From the NCBI GenBank assembly GCA_040954595.2, contig CM082598.2:5890001-5954000 (forward strand): a stretch of DNA of 64,000 nucleotides. Reading direction: 5' to 3'. Positions 1 through 12,100 of the stretch are shown here, piece after piece. Made by a program: the position numbers and the translations under genes. The notes under the pieces are model-generated. The model worked only from the letters and a program-made list of their open reading frames with translations, made no database searches and was not told the DNA's origin. The number at the start of each line of letters is the position of its first letter. The first letter of the stretch is position 1. Origin of the DNA: Balanoglossus misakiensis. Taxonomy: Eukaryota; Hemichordata.

Positions 1-100
1 ACAGGCGAACGTGTGATGTCATCGAATTATGGGATAGGCACGCAAAAAATGATGACGTATCCGTATACGTTCCGTTCACGTACGCAATCTTAATCTCTCT

Positions 101-673
101 AATAGTCGTTTTCTGTCCCTCTCACTGGCCGAGCATTATTATACTGTCGCCATGCCGGACCTTTTCGATGGTGAAAGTTACGACCTAGAATCCGACCCAG
201 AGAGGCTACGAGATCAAGGTCACGTTGATGAGGACATAGCCGTCACGTTTCGTTACCTCCGTCAGCGCCGCCACTTCCAGGATATCGCCGTCGTTGGGGT
301 TGACTGGGGAGGCAAGCAAGTCGTCCGGCTTTGCGCCCGTTCCCGCCGCGATGACGTCAGGGCGGGGATCAGTTTGTACCCTGTGAACGTCACACCGCAG
401 ATGGCGCTGTCCGTACTGGTTCCAACTCTGTTCAATCGGACAGAAGCAGACAGAGTAGTTGAACTTTTTCAGGCGGCAAACCGATTAATGTCGTCCATAG
501 ATGCAGACGATACAGAACTAAATGGATCACCAGCTGTCGTTGAATTGTTTTATAACACAAGACAGAGTATTGTAAATGCAGTAAATACTACAGATATCAC
601 AAACACGTCAAAGGGCGTTTTTTCAGCCATATACTTTTGGTTTGATCGCTTCTTCATGTCAACGACGACATGA
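101..673 (+). CDS. DLH-like paralogue lacking Cys and His of the triad (partial or pseudo)
   Basis: The frame aligns with the intact DLH gene at 2474-3932 from the strand carrying MPDLF (152 onward) to the C-terminus. It shares MPDLF, the DEDI..T segment, a V-G-x-x-x-G-G turn and the PTL strand. The nucleophile elbow reads GVDWGG where the intact copy has GFCFGG, so Cys is replaced by Asp. The GHGF turn carrying the catalytic His reads RQSI. An Asp near TEAD may match the acid residue. The first ATG lies inside the fold. The frame stays open upstream to a TGA at 53, and a pyrimidine-rich AG at 104-105 could be a splice acceptor; any earlier exon is outside the window. Hydrolase activity is not expected. 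It is either a diverged non-enzymatic paralogue or a decaying gene. Confidence 0.7.
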   Translation, partial: NSRFLSLSLAEHYYTVAMPDLFDGESYDLESDPERLRDQGHVDEDIAVTFRYLRQRRHFQDIAVVGVDWGGKQVVRLCARSRRDDVRAGISLYPVNVTPQMALSVLVPTLFNRTEADRVVELFQAANRLMSSIDADDTELNGSPAVVELFYNTRQSIVNAVNTTDITNTSKGVFSAIYFWFDRFFMSTTT

Positions 674-2473
674 GGTATTTTCGCCTATGGTGATTATCAA
701 ACCCTTTAAAGACCAGTTTTCGTTGGCTAAACGCAGACATATCTTGAAAAAGTTAACACTGACTCAGTAGATATGTGTAGTTCCCGGATGTACTTATTTT
801 TATATTTTATGAAAAAATAACGCATTCTTCTAATTTTCATACATGTATGGATAATTGTGATTACCTGTTACCTGTTACCTGAACCTGTTAATGTCATCCT
901 GGATGGAAGACCGCAGTCACTGTGTCCGCATATCTAAAGCAGGCTGAAATATTCAGTTGTGTGATGAGAGGGCGCTCCATTCTTCTGAGGCGGGGTGACG
1001 AATCTGTATCCGCTATCAGTCGGCTAATCACACGGCGCTGTTGACTATGCTGTAACCACTGTCACAATCTACCGTTATGCAAACGTAAGAGTTCGGATAT
1101 TCAAGTCACTATAATTCGTAGTTAAACATTAATAAAAAACGCCTCAAAGCCCGTGTACCACTGTTCAACTATTAATCGAACATAAAACCAGTAATATATA
1201 TTTCCAAGTCCATCAAAATTCATCTGGTTACGTGCTTACGTATACATGTAAGTATCTTTTAAGTATCTTAAGCGTTTCATAGTAAGGCATGTTATATAAA
1301 TCAATGAATATGATATTTGCGTATAGCCAGTTGGTAAACTCTTCTATCGCAGTATTTTGGCTATCTATCCTCGCATTTCGATCTTGTATCAACCCGGCTC
1401 TCAATCGATTATGGAAACCTGAGAAGCGTACACTTTTGCTGACTTTGCGTGTTCATTTTGCATGCGATCGAGTTGCTAGTGTGCATCCTCATACTCAAGC
1501 CAAGCAGCCAAACAAAACATAGAGAATATATCGTCAGTAAAATAATGGGCAGAAATGCGTTACCTGTGTTGTGTGCGCATGCGTTAATTTACCTCTTGGC
1601 TGGGAGTGAGATGAGCCTTTCTTTTCCCCGGAAGAGGGTACTACTCCGCACTTTCTTGCACGAGCTGCAACAAGAACGTTGGTGATTAGACTCTATGACA
1701 GTCGCTGTGCCTGTGAGATAAGGAATGGAACTTTCCTTCGTACGACGCGCCGCCAAGACTGTGTGATTAGCGTCGCGTCCACAGGACGTTCTATTCTTTA
1801 CTATCAATCAAGTGATGATCTGGCAATGTGTCCCATGGCGCAGTCATTTCCAGATGACGGGCAAGCAATATTTCGGCATCCAATAAAAGTTTTTCCGAGT
1901 ATGTTTTTACTTTAGAACCGCCAGACACATAACATGTATCAGGTATGTTGCCTCATCAGCCTCATTGCATTTCGTCTGCACAGTCTTTGTCTGCACCACG
2001 TTGCTGAAGTTGCCCGTCATCTGGAAATTTGAATGCGAACGTAACTGCCGCCTGAGCGCGTCTGACGTCATTTGATAGCGAAGAATACGTAACGGACGCG
2101 GATTTCATTTGCAGTATCACACAGTCTTGGAGCAAGACTAGTTGGTGATATTCGATAAGTCTATGGGTGTGCCGCTGCGATAAATATAGCATTTTGGTGT
2201 AACCCCCCCCCCCCCTAGAAAAAAAAACTATCCATGCAACGTCCATGCTCTGTTCTGGCGCAGTAATCCCCTACGAATCGGAAGTGTCTGGGTGGCAAAT
2301 GCCCAGGGTGACAGTCCTAGCCTCGTACTTGCACATTTACAGAAATTTTCCCTCTGTGTGATATCTTATTTGCGCTCACGCCAGCGGTCAGGCAGGGAAA
2401 ACAACGCCGAGAGATTAAAATCAAAACTTAATTTCCTCAATGGCACAGACGATACTGAAGTATTTTATTAACC
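674..2473. other. Intergenic region between the two DLH paralogues
   Basis: No recognisable gene. Short open frames here have no family features. An AATAAA at 1131 could serve the upstream paralogue, but it is about 460 bases past the stop. A short inverted repeat (TTCCAGATGACGGGCAA, 1850-1866, and its complement near 2010-2026) suggests a small degenerate mobile element. A run of C near 2206 is followed by a run of A. The last 100 bases should hold the promoter of the downstream gene; I see no clear core element. Confidence 0.5.
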
Positions 2474-3932
2474 ATGTACAGATTCAGTCCGAGGATGGCC
2501 ACATCAAAGAAAACGTGTGTAGTCGCTATCACATCTGTGGTCGTTGGAGTTGCTGTCGTTGCGGTTGTTCTATCGCTTACGTTCACTGTTTGGTTGAACG
2601 ACGACACCGGTGAGTCACAGTATTTTCTCGGTGGTGGTGGTGGTGTTGATCACGACGAACAGAAAAGTCAATAATGACGAGTTAAGGATGTACGTTCAGT
2701 AAAATTGAAAGTATTGTCATTTTTTTTAATTGTGGATTTTTGGATTCTCCTTTGTAATATGTTTAATGAAAATCTGTAATAAAATATAGGGGTCACCGCG
2801 CTTGTTTTTGAAATACAGAGCCATGAATTTAGTCGATAATAGAAGAAAACTGCTGACTCAGCATTTTTCACCAATGGTTTGTCTATGGGCAAAATTTTTG
2901 ACGCAATTTATCTCAAAATAGAGCGCGGTGACCCCTATATTTTATTGACCAATGAATTTATATTTGCTGGACTGGGCTATGTGTAAAATTTCGTGAAAAT
3001 GAAAATAGTAGAAGTTTGTTTTCTAGCAATTTTCAATGTAATCCTATGGGAAAAAGACCGGGCGCGCACTGTTTCCGGTTTATGTTCTGCGCGTACATCC
3101 TTAATCAATTATTTATGTATCTTCGATAGAATCCCGTCCAGAACCTGGGCCGTGTGATCGAGGCGACGGACACGACGACTATATCGCCAACGGTACAGAC
3201 ATCGCTATCGATGAAAATGTTAACGCATATTTGGTTGAACCAACTGATACGTGCCTGGCAGCCGTTATAGTCGTGCACGATATTTACGGTTATGAGTTGG
3301 GAGCGACGCGGTTGATCGCTGACGAACTCGCCTCCCATGGCTACACCGCGATTATGCCCGATCTTTTCCGAGGGAACCCGTGGAATGGTACCGGCAATTT
3401 TAACCTTAACGATTATATCCGATGGAGACGCGCACATCCACAGGAACGCATCGACGAGGACATTGATGTCACTCTGCTCTACATACACGACAATCTTGGA
3501 ATAGAGAACGTTGGAGTTATCGGGTTTTGCTTCGGGGGCCAGCAAACAGTCTTGGCTTCGATTCCGTCACCCGACAGAATTCAAGCTGGGGTGGGATTTT
3601 ACGGGTCCGGAGTGACTGAAGACGAAGTACTGGCTATGCAGGCGCCAACATTGTTAATCTACGCCCAAAATGACACAGTGGAACCGGTCGAAAACGTCTA
3701 TGAACTGGAAGACGCACTTCGGGATGCCGATCGTTTACTGGACGAGCTCACAGCGGACGATTCCGATCTCAGCGGCCCGGCGGCTTTCATCAAAATTTTT
3801 GACGACGTCGGGCACGGATTCGTACACAGGGCTAACAGAAGCGATCCAGTTGCCGCCGTCGCTGCAGATGAAGCTAAAGCCGACATGTACTACTGGCTGG
3901 GAAAATACCTGCCCACCGAGAACAATAATTGA
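2474..3932 (+). CDS. Membrane-anchored dienelactone hydrolase family protein (2 exons)
   Basis: Exon 1 (2474-2609) encodes a short basic N-terminus and about 28 hydrophobic residues, a likely type II signal anchor. Exon 2 (3130 or 3142 to 3932) encodes a complete DLH alpha/beta hydrolase. The donor is GTGAGT at 2610 and the intron is phase 1. Two acceptor AGs, ending at 3129 and 3141, both keep the frame, giving about 312 or 308 residues. The triad is visible: Cys in GFCFGG (codon 3528-3530), Asp in AQNDTVEP and His in GHGFVHR. DLH enzymes hydrolyse dienelactone-like esters through a Cys nucleophile; related animal enzymes such as CMBL are soluble, so an anchored form is unusual. The true substrate is unknown. 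A second ATG at 2495 has a stronger start context (A at -3, G at +4). ATTAAA at 3984 is a plausible polyadenylation signal. Confidence 0.85.
2682..3104. mobile_element. TTAA-flanked MITE, family A (GGATGTACG ends), in the DLH intron
   Basis: The element starts TTAAGGATGTACG and ends with the exact complement CGTACATCCTTAA. Its right end, read inward, continues with the CAGAACATAAAC seen at the left end of other copies, so it lies in the opposite orientation to the one at 30008. Length is 423 bases. Flanking TTAA fits the target preference of piggyBac and Kolobok elements; no transposase is present. Other copies are 30008-30416, a fragment near 39535, and a split copy at 44962-45245 and 46161-46552. 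It occupies most of the DLH intron and ends 25 bases before the first acceptor. Confidence 0.8.
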
Positions 3933-5336
3933 ACTCAAAATGTATCAGTGATTTTACCGCAAATATTGTCAACATACTAGAATATTAAAGAGTGTGTACA
4001 AATACAGCTTAACCCATAGCCGTTTTTTTTCTGGTTCTCAGTGATACATTGGACAAAGGTGGGGAGACCTTCCGTTTTTGTTATACTCACCAGGGAAAGA
4101 TAGAGTGATCGAAAATCCTCTCTCGCGACTACCAATATGAATATACAAATTCAGTTTGCTTGCTAACATAACCCCATGATCACTCATTAGCTTGGTCGGC
4201 ACTTAATGAAAATATATATGACAGGAAAATTGCACAGTATGGCGTCTGTTATGATATTAATAATTCTGAGGATAGATATGGGCTTTGAGAATTTCAAAAC
4301 TCCCCCCATTGGATAAGGTTTATTGGGGTATCATAAACTCGTTTATTGTAGACGTGTCCCACATGTAGTATATCATATGCCAATCTTAACTAACCTAATG
4401 CACCGTTCAAAGCAGTTATAGACTCTCGTCTAAACTTATTTTATGTTGGTGTTGTCACATATCCCCTTTTCCCCCATACGTCATACAGAAAGTGATGGCT
4501 AAAGGTAAGAAGGCTGGAATTCGAAAAATAGAAGTCGCATTTGTGGGCGTTGGGGTCGCTGTTGTTATGGCCCTCCTTACTATGAATAATTAATTTAGGT
4601 ATATCCATTTCTACATCATACATGTAATTATACTATATCTCTTCTTTGATAATTAACAAAGACAACGGATATTATGATGATGACGACAGCAACGACGATG
4701 ATGATGACAATGATCATGGTGGTTGGGGTAAATGCCTGGATAAGTGCTCACTTAATCTAGTTACAGTCCGTTTTTACTGTACGTCTATGCTGTATCGTTG
4801 CGACATTGGCCACATGCAACGTACAACCACGACATTCCACGTAAAGTCTTGAAAATAACATGATTTGTTTTCTCTGGGTCTGAAACTAACCTTAATTTGT
4901 CACTGTTGAATACTCGTGCAAGTTCCATGCGTCGCCCATCCATCCAAAACTCAAGAGATCTTCATACGATATATGTGTCGTGGCGTGGAGTTGCAGACGA
5001 CAAGCCTGTTACCGGGGGTGTACTTCCTATGTTTACTGATATATGTGTAGTACGCATGATTATGTGACGCCCATGAGGTGGTTTTGATATAAAATATGGT
5101 GTACACAGTTAAGCCATTCAAATTCTGAAATGGGGGTATTTTTTCAACGCTCTAGTGTTTGGAACAACAATATCGCAATTTGGAATGTTGATAAATTTTA
5201 CGAACCTGCAGCCTGTAAATCCAGAAATATTTTTTATCAGTTTGATAAGGTATTATATGATTGGTCAGTCTTTCTACACGTAGAATTGAAATAACATTGA
5301 ATACAACCAATTGGAGGACGTTTTATTGAGCGCCAT
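3933..5336. other. Gene-poor spacer with a GAT/GAC simple repeat
   Basis: Beyond the DLH 3' end there is no recognisable gene. About 4673-4715 is a degenerate GAT/GAC-rich simple repeat that gives an acidic open frame of no significance. The last few hundred bases may belong to the 5' part of the LINE that follows, but I could not translate an endonuclease domain there. Confidence 0.45.
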
Positions 5337-7925
5337 ATGTGCATGTGTTTCCTGTCAGACGTTCTTCTGTTTTTATCAGCATTGATGTTTAAGTGGAATC
5401 AAGAGTTGAAAGATAATTTAATTGAAAGGGTGAACATGTCTGAATATCATGTAATAACTGCCCTGAAAAGAGGTTATGCTAATGAATGTGTTAAATATAT
5501 GTGTGCAATTTTTGAAGCCGCTGGGTCAGAAATGAAAGTGTGTACAAAATTAAAATACAACTCCCCCTTGCAATGTAATATTCATGCGCCCTGGTTTGAT
5601 GCTGAATGTATTTCTCTGAAGTCTGTTAAAAATAAGAGCCTACGTAAATTTCGTTTTATGAATACAGAGGTCGATTTGTCGGAGTATAATGAAATTAAAA
5701 GGAAATTTAAGGTGCTTTGCAGAAAAAAAGAAACGAGAATACCAAGAAGAATTAAAATCCTCACTTGTGAAAGACATCAGCGATACCAGTTCAATATGGG
5801 AAAAGTTTCGTTTGCTGAATAGGAAGTTTTCAAATTCAGAAATCCCGGTCAAACATTGGATTAAACATTTCATAAAGTTGTTTCAGTCCCTCCCTGTTGA
5901 CATGGATATTCAGAACATAACGATATGCGACACTGGTTACGCATCTGGTGAATTGATTTTGAATAAGCTTATTACAGTGGATGAGATATCTAAAGCCATC
6001 CAGAAGCTTAAAATTGGCAAAGCACCGGGTTTCGATGGCCTGCCAGCTGAATTATTTAAAGTATCTGAGAATAATCTCCTTCCATACCTTGTGCGCCTTT
6101 TCATTTTAATCTTTGACTCTGGAAATTTTCCGGATGGTTGTTCCATGGGAGTCATTGTACCTCTCCACAAATCAGGTGATAAGGGCAATGTAAACAATTA
6201 TAGAGGTATCACTCTTTTGAGTAATTTCAGTAAAATTTTCACTACTATTCTTAACGAGAGGTTGACTACATGGGCCGAAACGGAAGGCAAGTTATCAGAG
6301 TGTCAGGCAGGGTTCAGAAAAGGGTATTCCACTTTACATAATATTTTCTCTCTTTATGCAATTGTACTGAGATATCTGGGAAGACGAGGGGGCCGATTTT
6401 ATTGCGTTTTTGTTGACTTTGCCAAAGCATTCGACACTGTTAATCATACACTTTTATTTATGCCACTTTTACAGAATGGTGTTCAGGGCAAAATGTTCAC
6501 AATCCTTAAAAGCATATATAAAGACGTCAAATCTTGCGTCAGAGTGAAAACAACATATAACAGATGGTTTTGACTGTCCATCGGGTGTGCGTCAAGGTTG
6601 CATCCTCAGCCCGATTTTATTTGCTATATTTATTAATGAACTACAAAATATGGTTGAAAATGCAGGTCACATGCGTATACAAATAACACAGGAATTGAAA
6701 GATATTTTCCTCTTACTGTATTCTGATGACATCAGAGGTTTGCAGAGGTTGCTAAACACACTTAATTTATTTACTGATAAATGTAAAATGAAAACAAATG
6801 TGTCCAAAACAAAAACTATTGTATTTAGAAACAGTGGTATAATTAAGAAAACAGAAAAATGGCTATATGGCGGAGAACAAGTGAATGTTGTAACTTATTA
6901 TAAATATCTGAGTATTTTGTTTTCTAGTCGAAATGTATGGTACTTTAGAGTATTTGATATAATGATCTTGCCAATATTTTCATATGGTTCAGAGATATGG
7001 GGTTTTCAACCCTACGCATGCGCAGAGACCGTACATTATAAGTATTGTAAACGCTTTTTAGGCGTAAAAAGTCACACTCCAAATGCCGCTGTAATAGGAG
7101 AATTGGGTAGACCGCCAATTTTCGTTCATACATACATTCGATGCATAAAATGGTGGCTGAAATTATTATCTATGCCAAATACACAACATTCATATACACT
7201 TCTTGTAAGAGAAGATTTACTGGGGAAAGCAAATTGGGCATCCCATATTCGTAATATACTTTATAGATATGATTATGAATATGCTTGGATTAATCAGGGA
7301 GTTGGTAATGAAAAATTGTTTATTACACTGTTTTCAGATACAGTAAAAGATAATTGGCGTCAAGACGGAGGGGGGAAATTAATAGCACAAGCCGATTACA
7401 AATGTTTTGTCAATTAAAGAATAGCCCATACCTTGAAAATTATTTATTCAATGTTAAAATTAACAAACATCGAAAGGCCCTTTCACAGATACGATGTTCC
7501 GTTCACAGCTTTCCATTGAAACTGGCCGCAGCAAAGGTCTGGACAGGTCTGAAAGGTTATGTGAAATTTGTAATACATGTATCGTTGAAGACGAATATCA
7601 TTTTCTTTTTGAATGTATGCTTTATCAAAATCTTAGGGAGAAATATTTACCAAAGTGTGTTACAAGATATCATTATCAAGTAAATATGGTCAAACTTTTC
7701 ACCTCATGTGATACCAATATTATAAATAACCTGGCAAAATTTGTTTATCAAGCATTCGAATTGCGGAAAGAAGCACTACATTTGTATTAGAATGTAATAC
7801 TCTGTCTAAATGTTTTGCTTAGTATCGTGGTGCAATCAAATCACGTTCTGTACTTTTGTATCATTTTGATGTACTAAATGCAATGGGCCGGTGGCCTTTA
7901 TGCAAATAAATATTATTATTATTGT
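5337..7925 (+). mobile_element. Decayed non-LTR retrotransposon (LINE), 5'-truncated
   Basis: Reverse transcriptase blocks occur in order over several frames. 5337-5822 holds the linker before the polymerase. 5689-6573 holds GKAPGFDGLPAELFK, NNYRGITLLS, ECQAGFRKGYST and FVDFAKAFDTVNH. 6587-7417 holds GVRQGCILSPILF and a catalytic box reading YSDD. 7494-7790 ends with a Cys/His motif (LCEICN...EDEYHFLFEC), common at LINE C-termini. Frameshifts near 5725, 6575 and 7400 break the ORF, and residues just after the YSDD box seem deleted. The 3' end is a short tail with AATAAA then ATT repeats (about 7905-7925), typical of CR1/Jockey-group LINEs. No endonuclease core was found. It is dead and probably belongs to the Jockey superfamily. 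Confidence 0.88.
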
Positions 7926-7938
7926 TTGGACGAGCCAA

Positions 7939-8085
7939 CTTGCTCCAAAAGCGGTCGAAATATTTACAAGCCTGCTCGCTTGCTTTACTTTAATTATTTG
8001 GAACGCCACCTTGCTCCAAAAACAGTCGAAAATATTTGCAAGCCTACTCGCTTGCTTCACGCTCAACCCTATGAAAACATTGAAT
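7939..8085. repeat. Two-copy tandem repeat, about 71-bp period
   Basis: The segment starting CTTGCTCCAAAA at 7939 recurs at 8010 with the same tail (TTGCAAGCCT/TTACAAGCCT then CTCGCTTGCTT). The two copies differ at a few positions. The repeat abuts the 3' tail of the LINE. Confidence 0.7.
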
Positions 8086-8214
8086 AAGAGCCTACGCGCT
8101 CGTTTCCACACATCTACATCGGAAAGAAAACTCACGATACTGGCTCACCAACCAGTTACATGGTACCGTACAAAAGAAGGTAACATCTTGGTAACAATGA
8201 TAAAAGAAATGAAA

Positions 8215-9151
8215 TACCGTATATTCTCACAAATAAGCGCCACCCATGATTAGGCGCCAGTGATACCTGACTTTGCTACTTTTTACTTAAAATTAAGCGA
8301 CAGGAATTTTTTTTTGAGGTGTGTGGACGTACGTGAATCATGACAAGTACTACCGAGGTAACACCTGTTTAGGGGTCTTGTCAAAAACAACGGGGGCTTG
8401 CTGCGTGAATATAAATTGACCTGAGCAGACAATGCATGCTTTGGGCTGATGTGCTATTTATTTACAAGATGAAATCGGGCACATGTCAACCTCCTAATTT
8501 ATGTAAATTATCACACTGCAAAAGACACAGGTGCCGGGCGTCTAGACACTCGTCTTTTTCCTGTCGATCGATCGGCAGCCGCTTACGTTACCGGCACTAC
8601 CACCCAAGTTTGACCATATGGCCAGGGCTTTGAAATAATAGGACTAGTTTCAAGTTGTGAATGTTTGCGGTATTAATTTTCTCGTGAATATTCACGCAAC
8701 CTGAGTATTCACGCAACCTTGCCTGACCTTACATGTGTGAGAGCATGATGACAAAGACGCACTTGGACTAAACTACTATACGTCAGTAGATTTTGTTGAT
8801 GGTTTAGCCAGCATACTGTAATGCTGCTCGTAGTATTCACTTCGTTGACAACTTTTTATTTCTGGAATATTTATTAGATAATACATTGAACTGACTGTAT
8901 TTGAATAGAAAATGTTAAAACTTTACATATGAATTTGAAACAGCCATTCATTCACTGCGGACACTCCCTTACGAGAACACTGATTGGAACATCCCAAATC
9001 ATTTGCATATGAATCAACAGGGTACAGTATACAGGGCGATCCATGAATAAGCGCCACCGGTTCTTGAAAAGACTCATTTCTGCCTTTGTTTAGGCGCCAC
9101 CAAAATTTGAAATGGTTAAAAAGTGGCACTTATTTGTGAGAATATACGGTA
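8215..9151. mobile_element. TA-flanked inverted-repeat DNA element, no transposase
   Basis: The left end TACCGTATATTCTCACAAAT (8215 on) is matched by its complement ending at 9151. The inverted repeat is about 29 bases with one mismatch. Both ends can be read as TA flanking CCG...CGG, as expected for TA-targeting Tc1/mariner-like non-autonomous elements. Inside both ends, a GCGCCAC motif recurs (8239, 8254, about 9050 and 9092). No open frame in the 937 bases resembles a transposase. Confidence 0.75.
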
Positions 9152-12100
9152 ACTCGAAGCAAAGCACAAGGCGTCCACAAAAATCTAATCAACGAAACTG
9201 ATGCGGATGTCCAGGTGCGGAATGTTGCTGGATAACAGCTGTACTCCAAACAACCCAAAATACGTGCAAAGCGTGGGAACACAGAGCAAGCAGTGAAATG
9301 AAATGAACTGTATTGGCTACATGCAGTGTGCTGAGAGTTTTACAGAGTTTATTACCTTGCAATTATCCCAAAATAGTTTCAATCGTGTTTTTATCTTTAC
9401 CTCATTTTGACCAGTTAATTCTCCTGGTAATCCCGAAGCGTCTTGCTGGCTTTGTCCCCCATCCCTCCGTCTATCGGTTCTCGATGCATGTTATACAACA
9501 GGTGCGGAGTGCTGTGGAACTTGCCGAGTAGAATCTAACGGACCGGGAGTAGCCGCACTTGCAGGTAATACTGGTCGGTGTGCTATTATATGGCGGCCCA
9601 TCGCTGCCACTGTTAAAATGCATAAATATATCTATAGTTTGTGTGTTTTTGTTTTGCTTTTTTTGTTTGTTTGTGTGTTTTTGTTTGAAAATGAAAAGAA
9701 ATTAAAAAAAGTAAAAAAAAAAGAAAAAAAAAAGTGAAATGAAATGAAATGCAATTCGTTTCAGCCATGGACTACAGCTGCCATAGTTAACCGGCATGCA
9801 TTACGGCGACCATAGACATAACACGCAATGGCAGTGGCAGGTCCAGGCCTACGTATCGCAAAGATTTTTTTTCCGAATGAAAATTTTTCCACCTATGGAC
9901 TACAGCTGCCGTAGTCCGTGGACGAAAGCTGCCGTTAGCCTACAGCTGCCACAGTAACACGTGACGACGCTTTGTACAACAACATGTATTTCGCGTCGTG
10001 CTTCGGTTTTAAATAGATCGGACAAAAAAATTGTTGCGTATACGGCACGCATGGGCGTTGTACATGTATACCGCTTCACGGGTCATAAATTCTCAGTACA
10101 GGGTTTTACTGCCAATACCACTCCTTGCCGCCGAGAAAGTTCGTCGTCAATATCGAAGTTTTGAAAGAAAACCATAGCATATTTGATATCAAAAGGTAGG
10201 ATATTTATTATTAGGATATTCATACGTAATTTCATCGCGTTCACGCGGTGTTACGTGTTCCGGACGCAAGCTTTTAGGCCGGCACGCGACTGGTCCCATT
10301 TAAAGGGTCAGTGTGTGCCTATACCCACAACACGTCAAATCATTCTTTATGTGACGAAGTTGAGGTTTGTTGCTGTCTAGAATCTCATATCACCAAGTAT
10401 GGTTTGATAATTTTCTAGCAAAATTGCTAGTTGGGCGTGTACCCCAAAGCCAGTCCAGTGGACTTTTTTCGCCTTCCCAGTCTTCAGGGGACAGTTTAAA
10501 CACGATTGGAACTATTTTGGGATAATTGCATACCGCTAAAATGTGTACAAAACAATAAATATCGAGACCAGCCGACGACCGAGGTGGTCACCCAACGAGT
10601 ATACCACATGCGTGGAAATGAGTTCGTCAACGGAGAGGTCGTGCCTGACCAAGGGAGAGCGAGACCATGTCCAGCAAGAGCGAGAGCAGACCCAACTGAA
10701 GGTGCCCCAGGAAAACCAGCAGAGGTAAACTTGAAGACTGCAAAATGAAAATTAGACTTTGACAGTACAGTTTAGTGAACTTTGAAGACAGGACAGAAAC
10801 AATATTCTGTGCCTTTCGGGGCATTTTCTGAGGGGGCTACGCAATATGTGTAATTGTGGAATACACCCTGATTGATGAAAGGATTGATAATTTTACGCAA
10901 TGAATGCAATTTACCGTATGTTTATCTATTATAGGGCCATTCTATGATTTTGTACAACAATTCATTGTTGTGTTTTGACAGGGGAAGTATTGTGTTCGGG
11001 ATTTCTTTTAGCAAAGGGGTAGGGTGACAAGCAGTAATTGGTCATATTGTCAGATACTCACGTTTTGTCAGATACTCGCCGTACACACGTGCTGACATAA
11101 CATGAATTATACTGAGTTCAAAAACACACTGCCAATTTCTAACCAATAACTGCATATTGCATATCTAATGAATTAGTAAAACAACTATATGTTTAACTCA
11201 TTAATTGTCCCCTTTGCATACTGCTTGACTGTTCTGGATAGAGATCTGACTAGATTATGAGACAGTTAGCAGCATCATATTAATTAACTGCTAACAGTTA
11301 GCAGCAGCATCATATTAATTAACTGCTAATTTTCATACTTAATGAACCATTAATTATGTTTTTAAATCAGGAGCCAAATTTGATGAACCTCAGAAGAGGT
11401 ATCGTTTTCACAATGCAGACAGTGCAGACAGTGCACAGTCATCAATACACATCAATTTTGCATACTTCATTATTCTGTTCAAGAAGTGATGAGATTAGTC
11501 GGAATGATGAACGGGATTAGCAGTCGAAATAACTCACGGGTAGCAATCGAAAGTAAGTGTTTAAAAGTTTACATAAAATAAGAATACAAAAAAAGGCAAA
11601 TGGTAAATGAATTTTCCGCTGAGGAATGGTTCCTCCAGTGATAGCATTTGCTACAGTTCGGTCCTTAAACACTAATATGTTTAATTTGTTGAATAGTATC
11701 GTTTGCGACTTTGATGATCAGACAACAAGCGTACCTGAAACAGAGATCTCCATATCCGTAGCACTATCACACGTTTGGAAGCAGCCCAGTCAATCAGGTA
11801 TACCCAATCATAAGCAGTCAACCTACTGAAAATTGGAGTACGCGTGCTTATGGTGTGGTCAAATTCAAAGAAAGCACTTATCGCCTTGTTCCACGAACAC
11901 TATTGCCAAAAACACAGAAATCGTGATAACTTCGGCCATCTGCCATAGCTTGAAATATTTTCCTTCTACTTGATACCTCATCTTCAAGAATTCCGGTGTA
12001 AGTGCTGACTGTTGTGTTTCTATTGGTGGCTGACATTTTGTATGCCACCGGCTATGCAAATGAGGTTTATGTAAGAAGCGGTGAAAATATTGTCCGATCT

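Noticed and set aside
1289-2246. Several overlapping open frames of 70-95 codons on both strands
   Set aside because: No motif, no codon bias and no splice structure; they shadow one another in unremarkable sequence.
10506-10748. 80-codon frame with an Arg/Pro-rich end
   Set aside because: Low complexity with no start context or family pattern.
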